This document shows, piece by piece, positions 37,565-45,358 of a stretch of DNA of 64,000 bases. Where the stretch lies: NCBI RefSeq assembly GCF_024519725.1, contig NZ_JALJRK010000003.1:62001-126000 (forward strand), written 5' to 3'. The notes beneath the pieces were generated by a model. It was not told the origin of the DNA, ran no database searches, and saw nothing but the letters and a program-made list of their open reading frames with translations. A program made the position numbers and the translations under genes. The number at the start of each line of letters is the position of its first letter. Position 1 is the stretch's first letter. This DNA comes from Microvirga sp. Mcv34. GTDB taxonomy: Bacteria; Pseudomonadota; Alphaproteobacteria; Rhizobiales; Beijerinckiaceae.

Positions 37565-37995
37565 TTTTCAGGACAGGTGTTCCGCTCGCCGGCCGAAGCT
37601 CGATCAGGAGGAGCGAAACGGGGTGGGCGGGACCGCACCGTTTCACCGTTCGTCTTGCCCTGGCCGCGCCACGGCCCGGGTTTCAAGGACAGGCGCCTGC
37701 GCTTGGTCGAGTGGGACAGACTTCTCACAACGATGAGGATCGACCTTGCTGAGGTCGCAGCACGGGCATCCGAAGACAGCACTCGTCGTTCGGGACCAGC
37801 CGAGGGATCGTCAGTAGCGTCGGCACTGTCGAATGCAGAGGCCCATTGCGGCGGTTCTGCGGATGAAATCGACTTCGTCCGAGTTATCCTCAGTCTTATC
37901 AACAGTTTTGAATCCTCGTTGACAACTAGGAATATGGCCCCACTATCGAGGACGGAAGGGGGACCCCTTCCTTACTTTATTTATAGGAACAAAAC
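37565..37995. other. Gene-free stretch before the DUF6456 gene
   Basis: About 430 bp with no recognised gene. A plus-strand open frame (possible ATG at 37733, MRIDLAEVAARASEDS) runs to 37999, overlapping the next ATG. It has no ribosome binding site and no family resemblance, so it is not called. The last 100 bp are AT-rich (CTTACTTTATTTATAGGAAC) and probably contain the promoter of the DUF6456 gene. Confidence 0.5.
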
Positions 37996-38964
37996 ATGAA
38001 CATTAGCGACGGCGATGCGGTTCATCGGAGTATTGCCGCACAAAGGATTTCAGGCTCCAAGAAGTCTCGTTCGGAGAGGCGTAGACGCAGTGGAAGCCGG
38101 AAGACGGACATCGCGGCTGCCGCGGCAGGAGCCGATTCCCTGACCAAGGAGGCTCGGCGGCTTCTCTCGACGCTGGCTCAGCCGGACGTGTCGGCGATCA
38201 TCGATCCGACGGATCCGGAGAGTGTACTTGTCCACAGGCGCCGGTCTGAAATTTCCGTAGGGGCAGGGCGCTTCGCCTCGGCGGTGGCGGACACTCTCGT
38301 GCGCCAGGATCTCACGCGCTGGGAGCAGACTCCTTCGGGCCGGAAGGGCTTGAGGCTGACGAAGGCAGGTGAAGCGTATCTGCGTCGCGCCTCGGCGCCC
38401 GAACCGGATATGGCGTTCTTTCACCAGCACCGCGAAACGGAGTTGGCTACGGTCGAGACGGAAACGGGCGCGACCCGGGTTCGCGTGGATTCAGAGGAGA
38501 GCCCGCTCGACTGGCTGCGCCGCCGCAAGGGCCGCGACGGCGAACCCATGATCGACGAGGCGTCCTATCAGGCCGGCGAGCGACTGCGAACCGACATCAT
38601 GGTCGCCGGTCTTCTGCCCGGGGTGACCGCCCGCTGGGATGGGATGCCGAGGAGCGGAGGGCCGGCTTCGCCGGGTGAGGCGACGGACCGGATGGTCGCC
38701 GCCCGCCAGCGGCTGCGGACCGCCTTCGACGCCATCGGAGGCGATTTCAGCGACCTGCTTCTCGACCTCTGCGGCTTTCTGAAAGGTCTTGAGCAGATCG
38801 AGCGCGAGCGGCAATGGCCCGCGCGCTCCGCCAAGATCGTGGTGCGTCTCGCCCTGGTGCGGCTCGCCGAACACTACGGCATCGAAGCCTCGGCTCGGGG
38901 GCCGGCCGCGTCGCGCGGAATCCGGACGTGGCAGGCGGTGGTGATCGAGGGTGGAAAGCTTTAA
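37996..38964 (+). CDS. DUF6456 domain protein, probable DNA-binding
   Basis: A 322-residue protein. The first 45 residues are very basic (SKKSRSERRRRSGSRK). A winged-helix-like part (LTRWEQTPSGRKGLRLTKAGEAYLRR) covers about residues 105-135. The C-terminal DUF6456 domain includes SPLDWLRRRKGRDGEPMIDE and DLLLDLCGFLKGLEQIERER. The layout suggests a nucleic-acid-binding regulator, common in Hyphomicrobiales but without known targets. Its stop codon overlaps the sufE stop codon by 4 bp tail-to-tail. Confidence 0.82.
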   Translation: MNISDGDAVHRSIAAQRISGSKKSRSERRRRSGSRKTDIAAAAAGADSLTKEARRLLSTLAQPDVSAIIDPTDPESVLVHRRRSEISVGAGRFASAVADTLVRQDLTRWEQTPSGRKGLRLTKAGEAYLRRASAPEPDMAFFHQHRETELATVETETGATRVRVDSEESPLDWLRRRKGRDGEPMIDEASYQAGERLRTDIMVAGLLPGVTARWDGMPRSGGPASPGEATDRMVAARQRLRTAFDAIGGDFSDLLLDLCGFLKGLEQIERERQWPARSAKIVVRLALVRLAEHYGIEASARGPAASRGIRTWQAVVIEGGKL

Positions 38965-39389
38965 GGCGTCGCGATAGCCGCCTGGGCATCCCGGCGGATG
39001 CGTTCGACCATGGATCTGACGCCGTTCGACCGTTGCGGCGTCAGATGCTCGGACAGGCCGAGTTCCTTGAACAGCGCGAGGGCGTCGGTGGAAAGGGCTT
39101 CCGAAGGTGTCTTGCCGTTATAGAGTGAGATCAGGAGCGCCACGAGGCCGCGCACGATATGGGCATCGCTGTCGCCACGCAGATGCAGGACAGGCTCGCC
39201 GTTCGTGGACGTCAGCTCTGTCTGGAGCCAGACTTGGCTCGCGCAGCCCTGAACCTTGTTGGCGTCGCTATAGGCCTCTTGCGGCAGGGGCTCCATCAGG
39301 CGGCCGAGCTCGATGATGTAGCGGTAACGCTCTTCCCATTCGTCGAGCAGTTCGAAATTGGAAACGATTTCGTCGATTGTCGGCAGCAT
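38961..39389 (-). CDS. sufE: SufE family Fe-S cluster assembly sulfur acceptor
   Basis: A 142-residue protein that accepts persulfide sulfur from a cysteine desulfurase for Fe-S assembly. It begins MLPTIDEIVSNFELLDEWEERYRYIIELG, typical of SufE, and the acceptor Cys is in KVQGCASQVWL. The open frame extends further upstream without similarity; the start was set at the first Met of the conserved region, with an ATG nine codons upstream as alternative. No other suf gene is nearby, so this may be a stand-alone paralogue. Confidence 0.9.
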   Translation of the reverse strand: MLPTIDEIVSNFELLDEWEERYRYIIELGRLMEPLPQEAYSDANKVQGCASQVWLQTELTSTNGEPVLHLRGDSDAHIVRGLVALLISLYNGKTPSEALSTDALALFKELGLSEHLTPQRSNGVRSMVERIRRDAQAAIATP

Positions 39390-39457
39390 GGCAAATCCGG
39401 GTTGTCTGCCCGTCATATAGCCATCGCCGCGGGGTTTGGCGACGGACCGAGCCGGAT

Positions 39458-39778
39458 TTATGTGCGCGGCCTGGACGCAGCCGGTTCCCGGTCCTCGGGC
39501 CGCAGGGTGTCTGAAGGCCTCGTGGAGTCGGAAACCGGGAGGCCGGACGTGCTGAGAACCTTGTCGACGACGGCCTGCTTGGCGCTTTCGGGCAGCGCTT
39601 TCCAGATGGATTCGAGATGACCCGAGTGATCCGCATCGAGGGCATGGCCCGTCGCCGGCTCGGTCTTCTTCGGGGTAAGCAGGGCCTCGACGGCCGCCGT
39701 TCCCTCGCCCTGCTGGCGTACCGGCGAGAAGTAGAAAATGGTGCCGACAATGAGGATGAAACGGAGAATCGAAAACAT
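39458..39778 (-). CDS. Small membrane-anchored DUF5330-like protein
   Basis: A 106-residue protein with an N-terminal anchor or signal (MFSILRFILIVGTIFYFSPV) and a hydrophilic tail. The tail is rich in Pro, Ser and acidic residues and contains LPESAKQAVVDKVLS. It matches my recollection of DUF5330 proteins in Hyphomicrobiales. Function unknown. The gap 39779-40131 holds no gene; the minus-strand promoter of this gene must lie there. Confidence 0.6.
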   Translation of the reverse strand: MFSILRFILIVGTIFYFSPVRQQGEGTAAVEALLTPKKTEPATGHALDADHSGHLESIWKALPESAKQAVVDKVLSTSGLPVSDSTRPSDTLRPEDREPAASRPRT

Positions 39779-40131
39779 GAGGCTGCGGGCGGCTCAAACC
39801 GAGGGACGATGCAGCACCATAACGTATCCGGCATACCCCGCGTAGGACCTGCTGGAGAAAAATGGAAACAGGATGAACGAAACCTTTATTTCGCTTTCCT
39901 GTATTAAGCACCTGAAAGGAAAGGATAAATTTTGGAACATTGTACGCTGTGGGGCGCGCGTGCCGCTTTCGACGGGCCGTTTCTCCGCCTGAACCGGGGC
40001 AATTAGGTTTCGCTTAAACCCGGTCTGTCAGGCTTTGCCCTCAGAAGGACAAGAAGCGGTGAGCTGCCGTCTTGTCTTGCAGCCTGGGCGGACCACAACG
40101 ACATCATCCTTCGAAGACGGAAACGACTCCC

Positions 40132-40980
40132 TTGCGTGAAGCTTTTGTCGACCATCCCGATGACGATCTCGACCTGCCGGCCGTCGTACGCCGGAAGGCG
40201 CCGGCGCGGACGACGCAGAAGCGCGCCGCCAGGCCGCCGCGCAAGCCGGGCGTCGGCGAAAGGGCAGTGTCGTTCGTCTTCAGCCATCCGCGCCAGATCC
40301 TCGCGGCCCTGTTCCTGACCGGATGCGGCGGCGTGATCGCCTGGAACGCGCTGGCGCTGCAAAGCAGCCGCCATCCGGCGCCGCTCTTCAACACGCGGGA
40401 GGTCGTCTTCGCGCCCGAACCCAAGGCCGAGGCCGAGGTGCGCCAGCCTCTGCCGCCCGCGCGTCCCGGCGCCCAACCAGTCGGGGACTTGGCCGCGGCC
40501 CCGCTCCCCCATGAAGCCGTCCCTCATCCAGTCGCTGAGGCGGCAGCCCCCTCCGTCGCCACGCCCAAGACCCCGGCGCGTAATCCGATCGCAGACATGA
40601 TCCGCAACGGAGGTCAGCCCGTTCCGGCCGCCGTGCCGATGGCCCGCCCGACATTGCCCAGCGCCGCCGCCCCCGCGCCGGCGAATCCGCCCACGCGGAG
40701 CGCCAGCCGCGATCCGATCGCCGACATGATCCGCATGGGCGGCCCGGTGCCGGTGCCGCCCGCCAATGTGGGCCGCTCGGACCAGGCTGATACGGTCCTT
40801 GCCGGCCAGCGCGCGCTTGCGCGGCTGGGCTACAGCGTGAAGGTCGACGGGATGATGGGTTCGGGGACACGGCAGGCCATCGAACGGTTCGAGCAGGACC
40901 GGCGTCTGCCCGTGACGGGCGAATTGAACGCGCGGACGATCCGCGAACTCTCCGCCGCATCCGGCATCGCGGTCCCATAA
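40132..40980 (+). CDS. Peptidoglycan-binding domain protein with membrane anchor
   Basis: A protein of about 282 residues. A basic cytoplasmic start (RRKAPARTTQKRAARPPRK) precedes one membrane segment (HPRQILAALFLTGCGGVIAW). A long Pro/Ala-rich periplasmic linker contains two copies of a DPIADMIR or NPIADMIR motif. The C-terminal PG-binding-1 domain reads ALARLGYSVKVDGMMGSGTRQAIERFE. Probably tethers the inner membrane to the wall or senses wall state. The start is uncertain: TTG at 40132 or 40072. Its stop codon overlaps the next ATG (TAATG). Confidence 0.82.
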   Translation: MREAFVDHPDDDLDLPAVVRRKAPARTTQKRAARPPRKPGVGERAVSFVFSHPRQILAALFLTGCGGVIAWNALALQSSRHPAPLFNTREVVFAPEPKAEAEVRQPLPPARPGAQPVGDLAAAPLPHEAVPHPVAEAAAPSVATPKTPARNPIADMIRNGGQPVPAAVPMARPTLPSAAAPAPANPPTRSASRDPIADMIRMGGPVPVPPANVGRSDQADTVLAGQRALARLGYSVKVDGMMGSGTRQAIERFEQDRRLPVTGELNARTIRELSAASGIAVP

Positions 40981-41321
40981 TGTCCCGCCTTCGCTCCGAC
41001 TTCTGGGTGTCCGCCTACCTTCGCCGCTGCTCGGTCGAGGGTGTCGATGCCGCCCTGCGCAAACGCGGCGCCGCCGAAGCCGGCGCGGTCTTCGTCAAGG
41101 TGGATCGGCTCGACGGCACCGCGAGCCTCTATGGTCCCGCGCCGCAGCTCTTTCTCGACGAGAGCGGCGAGCGGCTCTTCTCACCGATCCTGAAGGACGT
41201 CATGCCCCTCGACGTGGAGGAGCGGATGACGCGCGAGCTGCGCTTCGACTCGGATCTGTGGCTCGTCGAGGTCGACGATCGGGCAGGGCGCCACTTCCTC
41301 GACCTCGCATCCGAGGACTGA
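40980..41321 (+). CDS. DUF1491 family protein
   Basis: A 113-residue cytoplasmic protein starting MSRLRSDFWVSAYLRRCSVEG, with VFVKVDRLDGTASLYGPAP and a C-terminal DSDLWLVEVDDRAGRHFLDL. This is the DUF1491 pattern, confined to alphaproteobacteria. Function unknown. The ATG overlaps the upstream stop codon by one base, so translation is coupled to the peptidoglycan-binding protein gene. Confidence 0.88.
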   Translation: MSRLRSDFWVSAYLRRCSVEGVDAALRKRGAAEAGAVFVKVDRLDGTASLYGPAPQLFLDESGERLFSPILKDVMPLDVEERMTRELRFDSDLWLVEVDDRAGRHFLDLASED

Positions 41322-41370
41322 GTCGCTCGTCGATCTTCCGAACAGACGCGGCTTTCCTGGCGTTGATGGC

Positions 41371-41955
41371 TCAGAGTGGCCGACCAACACTCATCGCCGA
41401 TTGGAACTCGGAATTCTCGTCGACAAACGCGGCCTCGGTTCCAGCGCCCATGGCGTCGAAGAAGCGGCTCACGAAGCATCGGAAGGATGCGCAAAGGGCA
41501 ATGTCGCAGATCTGCTGGTCCGAAAAATCAACCTGCCTCAGACGTTCGATATCACCCTGGGTAATCTGCGAGGCATTTCGGACGACCTTTTCGGCGTAAG
41601 TCAGCATCGCGATGTCCCTGTCAGACAGGCCGGCGGTTCGGAAATCCCGCTGAACGGCGAGCACGGCTTCCTTAGAGCCGAGATCGTCGGCGAGTTGCTT
41701 GCTATACACGTGAGAGCAATAGGTCGAGGGAATGTGCTTCGCGGCGATCAGCGTGATCAGGCGCCACTCCCGGAGGCCGAGGGAGAAGCCTGCGCGGATG
41801 CGGTCTGAAAACTCCGTGTAGATCGGCAACAGGTCCGGTCGAGCCGTGAAGCATTTCGCGGCTTCCATGACAAACCCGAGTTGCGCTCTCTGCTTCTCGT
41901 AGATCTCTGCGACTTTGCCGGTGGCGTTCTCTTCCTCGATGACCTGCAGGAACAT
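41371..41955 (-). CDS. Carboxymuconolactone decarboxylase/AhpD-like family protein
   Basis: A 194-residue all-helical protein of the CMD/AhpD superfamily, probably a peroxidase-related or thiol-dependent enzyme. It shows FVMEAAKCFTARPDLLPIYTEF and the active-site region STYCSHVYSKQLA. Only one Cys is present there, so the CxxC pair of true AhpD is missing and peroxidase-reductase activity is doubtful. Later IALCASFRCFVSRFFDAMGAG is family-like. Confidence 0.8.
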   Translation of the reverse strand: MFLQVIEEENATGKVAEIYEKQRAQLGFVMEAAKCFTARPDLLPIYTEFSDRIRAGFSLGLREWRLITLIAAKHIPSTYCSHVYSKQLADDLGSKEAVLAVQRDFRTAGLSDRDIAMLTYAEKVVRNASQITQGDIERLRQVDFSDQQICDIALCASFRCFVSRFFDAMGAGTEAAFVDENSEFQSAMSVGRPL

Positions 41956-42065
41956 CCGACCCTCCAGTTAGATCACACCCCGACACTCTAGCAGAAATCC
42001 GGCGGTGCCCACATCCACCCCGAAGCCGGGTCTGGAGGTGGGACGGCGATTCTTCCTCGCGGACG

Positions 42066-42117
42066 AAAGCATCGTTCCGAGCGGAAAACCGGATCCACTT
42101 TTCCGCACGATGCTTTA
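42066..42117. repeat. Dispersed palindromic repeat, copy C (best preserved)
   Basis: AAAGCATCGT (42066-42075) pairs perfectly with ACGATGCTTT (42107-42116), and GCGGAAAA (42081-42088) with TTTTCCGC (42099-42106). There is a five-base bulge on one side and the loop CCGGATCCAC. Its TTA at 42115-42117 is the stop codon (TAA) of the minus-strand DUF2336 gene. The repeat lies immediately downstream of that gene and is the reference copy for the family. Confidence 0.75.
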
Positions 42118-43125
42118 AGCCAACGCCTCACCGGAGAGGGTCCTGACATCCAGGATGCATTCGACCAGTGTGAGCGCGACAGGTGCCGGAACGTCCCGCA
42201 TTTCCCGCAGCAATGTCCTGATGGCGGAAAGCGGATAGGACAAGGCCGGGTGCAAGTTGAGAAAGATCCTGATCGCATCGCTCCGCGGCACGCCCAGGAC
42301 GCTCAGCGCGAGAGCCAGAAGACGGTGACGCCCGAGTTCGAGGAGGCGCCATTCCGTGGAGGTCGGAAAACCGAACAGGGCCGTCAGGTTCGTTTCCAGC
42401 CTGTGATCGTCGCCCTTGAGAGCCGCAGCCGAAAGGTCGGCCACGTCCTGCTCGGTCAGCGTGAAGGACAGGCTCACGCGCCGATGGGCCAGGGAGGCGG
42501 CGATACGCTCCCGGATGGCCTCGCGACGCTCGCTGGACGCGGAGAGGTAAAGAGACGCCTGAGCGGCGGTTGGAAGGTCGGCGCGCTCCAGAAGAATGGT
42601 GGCAAGGGCCGGACGCGCACGCGACCGCCGCAACAGTTCCGCGAAAGGCGCCGTGTCGGGAAGAAGAGTCGGATTGGCCGCAAGCCCGTCCTCGACGGCG
42701 CTTTCCCTCAGAACCAGGAGCCTATGGATCATCGTCGGATCGAGGTCCGGCTGCCCCGCGAGGGCGAGGCGGCCTTCCGGCGTGGCAAGCTGCCTCTCGC
42801 CGAGAGATGGCGGCACGGCGTGATGAGGCGCGACGTGCACGGCATCGGGTGAATGCCGCGCCAGATGCTCCAGGATCGATGCGGGGGTGTCCGGGCAGGG
42901 CGCCAGAATGCGGGCGAGGTCGCGACGGGTCGTGGCGTCGATCTTCGGCAAAAAACCGAGAACGAGGGTCTCGAAGGTTTCGATGCTTTCGCGGTCTCGC
43001 GCCGCCGCCGCGACGAACATCTCCGCGTTCACTTTTAGGAGAGCGGCGCGCGCTTCGGACGAGCCGTCCGACGATCCGAAAGCCGACAGGTCCGACCAAA
43101 GGTCCGGATGTGCAGACGACGCCAT
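42115..43125 (-). CDS. DUF2336 family protein
   Basis: A 336-residue helical-repeat protein. DUF2336 features include RRDLARILAPCPDTPASILEHLARHSPD, followed by LAGQPDLDPTMIHRLLVLRESAVEDGLAANPT. Members are alphaproteobacterial proteins linked by context to envelope or cell-cycle functions but not characterised. The gene ends inside a palindromic repeat. It starts 250 bp from the divergent small gene at 43375. Confidence 0.85.
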   Translation of the reverse strand: MASSAHPDLWSDLSAFGSSDGSSEARAALLKVNAEMFVAAAARDRESIETFETLVLGFLPKIDATTRRDLARILAPCPDTPASILEHLARHSPDAVHVAPHHAVPPSLGERQLATPEGRLALAGQPDLDPTMIHRLLVLRESAVEDGLAANPTLLPDTAPFAELLRRSRARPALATILLERADLPTAAQASLYLSASSERREAIRERIAASLAHRRVSLSFTLTEQDVADLSAAALKGDDHRLETNLTALFGFPTSTEWRLLELGRHRLLALALSVLGVPRSDAIRIFLNLHPALSYPLSAIRTLLREMRDVPAPVALTLVECILDVRTLSGEALA

Positions 43126-43308
43126 GCTCGCACTCGCTTCATCGCAATTGACCTTAGGTTAGGAGGCGCTCCTTAGCGCACCTTTAACAGCCTTGAACAT
43201 CCCGGGAATTAAGGGTTTCACAGGAGGAACTGAAGCGCGGCAGCGAGTGTTGTTTTCTTGTCAGGGCGCGCGTTTTTCTGATGCGCTCACCGTGGCGGCA
43301 ACGAACTG

Positions 43309-43316
43309 TTAACCAT
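43309..43316 (+). promoter_or_regulatory. Possible CtrA half-site
   Basis: TTAACCAT, the eight-base CtrA motif described in Hyphomicrobiales, lies 59 bp before the ATG of the small gene at 43375 and in the shared upstream region of the divergent DUF2336 gene. A single half-site can occur by chance. Confidence 0.3.
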
Positions 43317-43374
43317 AGATCTCTTTTTGTGAGTCAGGCGTAGAGGCAGAAGTGGCACGATAGAGGAGGGCGAC

Positions 43375-43578
43375 ATGCGAGACATCTGGACCAGATCGCC
43401 GGGAGTGGTGATCGCATTTCCGGATAGTACGGAGCGTCCGCAGCGCCCGATCCTGGCGGCCGATGAGCCTCGGGGCGAGATCCTGTTGTTCACAGGCGTC
43501 CGCTATGAGAGGCCCTCACCCAATCCGGGACCGTCCCGCCCGCTGGCGTCCAACAGCCCTGGCCGTCGCCGCTCCTGA
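43375..43578 (+). CDS. Small conserved-looking hypothetical protein
   Basis: A 67-residue protein starting MRDIWTRSPGVVIAFPDSTER, with a central ILLFTGVRYER and a Pro/Arg-rich tail. GGAGG lies seven bases upstream of the ATG, and the frame is intact with codon use like its neighbours. No family recognised. The soluble, basic C-terminus would suit a small regulatory or nucleic-acid-binding protein, but nothing supports a specific role. Confidence 0.6.
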   Translation: MRDIWTRSPGVVIAFPDSTERPQRPILAADEPRGEILLFTGVRYERPSPNPGPSRPLASNSPGRRRS

Positions 43579-43611
43579 TTTTCATTCTGATTTCATGACG
43601 ATGAGACGCCG

Positions 43612-44121
43612 TTAGGCGTCGCGGTTCGGGCTTGCCAGATCCTGCACCATGAGCACCGCGTCCGGCCCGTAGCTCGTGAGCTTCGCTTCCAGGCCCGATC
43701 GGGTCAGAACCCGAAAGCCGATCCTTTCCCAGAATGCCTGAGACCTGTTGACGGCGACGAGCGACAGATTGTCGAAGCCTGCGGCGCGGGCATGTTCGAT
43801 TAGTCTGTTCGCGGCCTGCGCCGCATAGCCCTTGCCGCGTGCGGTCGGGAGCAGGGCGACGTCATGGATGTAGTAGGTGGTGGGCGCCTCGGGGAGCTTG
43901 CCCAGCGGCTCGTTCAGGGGCGGCGGTTCTCCCAGGCGCCAGGGATGGGTGAGGGCATAGCCGATCGCGCGCCCGTCCTCGATCATCATGAGGCAGCCCT
44001 GCGGATAAAGTCGTCGGCGCTCGGCGAGCACTTCGCGATCTTCCGGGTGATCGACGTGGATCGTATCCGCCAGAACCTGGACTTCGTCCAAGTCCTCAGC
44101 GGTCATAGGGCGCCAGGGCAT
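43612..44121 (-). CDS. GNAT-family N-acetyltransferase
   Basis: A 169-residue acetyltransferase. The acetyl-CoA loop is VALLPTARGKGYAAQAANRLIEHARA, and the later motif B is NRSQAFWERIGFRVL. Substrate unknown. It follows the DUF1254 gene after 5 bp on the same strand and so probably belongs to the PBP1A-DUF1214-DUF1254 transcription unit. Confidence 0.87.
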   Translation of the reverse strand: MPWRPMTAEDLDEVQVLADTIHVDHPEDREVLAERRRLYPQGCLMMIEDGRAIGYALTHPWRLGEPPPLNEPLGKLPEAPTTYYIHDVALLPTARGKGYAAQAANRLIEHARAAGFDNLSLVAVNRSQAFWERIGFRVLTRSGLEAKLTSYGPDAVLMVQDLASPNRDA

Positions 44122-44126
44122 GATGA

Positions 44127-44690
44127 TCAGGGATCCTGCTCGGCCGTGCAGGAGACGGATTTCGCTGCCTCCTCCGCCTGGGGCCGCAGGCTGGCGCTGG
44201 GAGCGGCGACACGCACGATGACGAAGCCCTGCTGCTCGGGAGAGACGATCCTCACGTCCCGCGAGGGATCGTTCTCGTCCTCGGCGGCACGGGCCTCGTC
44301 GAGCTGGCGGGCTGTCAGAGTGACGATCTCGAGCTCACCCCGAACGGCAGCACGGTCCGTGACCGCAAAATAGACGCCGCCCGACTCCTTGTGAAACGAG
44401 AAGGACAGAGGGAGGGAGCCGGTCTGAGCCGCGACGCGCATGGGGCCATTCCGCAGATCGAAGACGCAGGTCGCCACGGCGATGGCCGGGTCCGGTCGTG
44501 GAAGCCAGGTGTTCTCGCCGCCCGGCTTGCTGATGATCTGAGCCTTTTCGGCGGTCAGGGTCGTCTGAACCTTCGCGAAGGCATCCTGGTCCGCAAGGTA
44601 GGGACTGGCGAGGATCGCCACGATGTGAACCCCCGCCGCAATCACGATGCCGCAGAAGGTGGCGACCAGGAAACGGGAAAAGCCTCTCAT
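44127..44690 (-). CDS. DUF1254-type membrane-anchored protein
   Basis: A 187-residue protein with one N-terminal membrane segment (FLVATFCGIVIAAGVHIVAIL) and a periplasmic domain. The latter contains PYLADQDAFAKVQ and WLPRPDPAIAVATCVFDLRNGPMRV, as in stand-alone DUF1254 proteins. Elsewhere DUF1254 and DUF1214 are fused in one long protein. Here they are separate genes: this ATG overlaps the DUF1214 stop codon (ATGA), so the products are probably made together and may interact. Role unknown. Confidence 0.75.
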   Translation of the reverse strand: MRGFSRFLVATFCGIVIAAGVHIVAILASPYLADQDAFAKVQTTLTAEKAQIISKPGGENTWLPRPDPAIAVATCVFDLRNGPMRVAAQTGSLPLSFSFHKESGGVYFAVTDRAAVRGELEIVTLTARQLDEARAAEDENDPSRDVRIVSPEQQGFVIVRVAAPSASLRPQAEEAAKSVSCTAEQDP

Positions 44691-45355
44691 GCGCCGCACC
44701 CCAGACGCTGGATGACAGGAAAGTCGACCTGTTCGAGATTGGCGCCGGCGGCCCCGGGAGGGTCGTAGAGACGAAGGGATACCGCGAAGGGGCCCGCGGC
44801 GGGAAGCTGAATCCAGTTGCCCGGCTGCAGCGTACGGGACAGGGCGATGGTGAAGCGATCCTGGGCATCCCGGAGCACTTCAGCCGAGGTGAAGTTCCTG
44901 CGCCCAAGCTCCGTGACAGGCAGGCGCCCGTCGCCGTCGTAAAGGGTCAGCGTCCAGAGACGAGCGGTAGGGGCAACCGCGCCGATCGTGTAGGTACAGG
45001 CGGAATCGAGTGGTCGGCCTTCGCTGTCGGTCTGGGCGGTGAAGCCCAGTCCTTCGCCCGTCGCCAACGGAACGTCGCCACGCCGGGCGAGGATCGCACG
45101 CATATAAGGATCCGCCTCGGGCGAGCCGAGCTTGGGCCAAGCCTGCCAAGGTCCGAGCCTCAGGCTGCCGAAGGGCGGCTCGCCGTTGATGGCCCAGTAG
45201 GCGGACCCCAAGCCGAGTCCCAGCGCCAGAAGCAGCGCATAGACGATGAAGAGGATTGTGGGGACGCGTCTCACGGTGGCAGGCGATAAAGCGGTCGTTG
45301 AGGCGCGCATCGAAGCGGCCGCCGGGGCGTTCGTCAAGGGAGCCTCTATGTGCAT
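44687..45355 (-). CDS. DUF1214 domain protein, membrane-anchored
   Basis: A 222-residue protein with a membrane anchor near residues 31-55 (TILFIVYALLLALGLGLGSA) and a periplasmic DUF1214 domain: YTIGAVAPTARLWTLTLYDGDGRL, and later LPAAGPFAVSLRLYDP. It starts 3 bp after the stop codon of the PBP1A gene and overlaps the DUF1254 gene, so all are one operon. An ATG 15 codons downstream is an alternative start; neither has a clear ribosome binding site. Confidence 0.82.
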   Translation of the reverse strand: MHIEAPLTNAPAAASMRASTTALSPATVRRVPTILFIVYALLLALGLGLGSAYWAINGEPPFGSLRLGPWQAWPKLGSPEADPYMRAILARRGDVPLATGEGLGFTAQTDSEGRPLDSACTYTIGAVAPTARLWTLTLYDGDGRLPVTELGRRNFTSAEVLRDAQDRFTIALSRTLQPGNWIQLPAAGPFAVSLRLYDPPGAAGANLEQVDFPVIQRLGCGA

Positions 45356-45358
45356 TCG

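Noticed and set aside
39390..39911. Upstream extension of the sufE reading frame
   Set aside because: SufE homology starts at MLPTIDEIVSNF; the upstream part overlaps the separate DUF5330-like gene in another frame.
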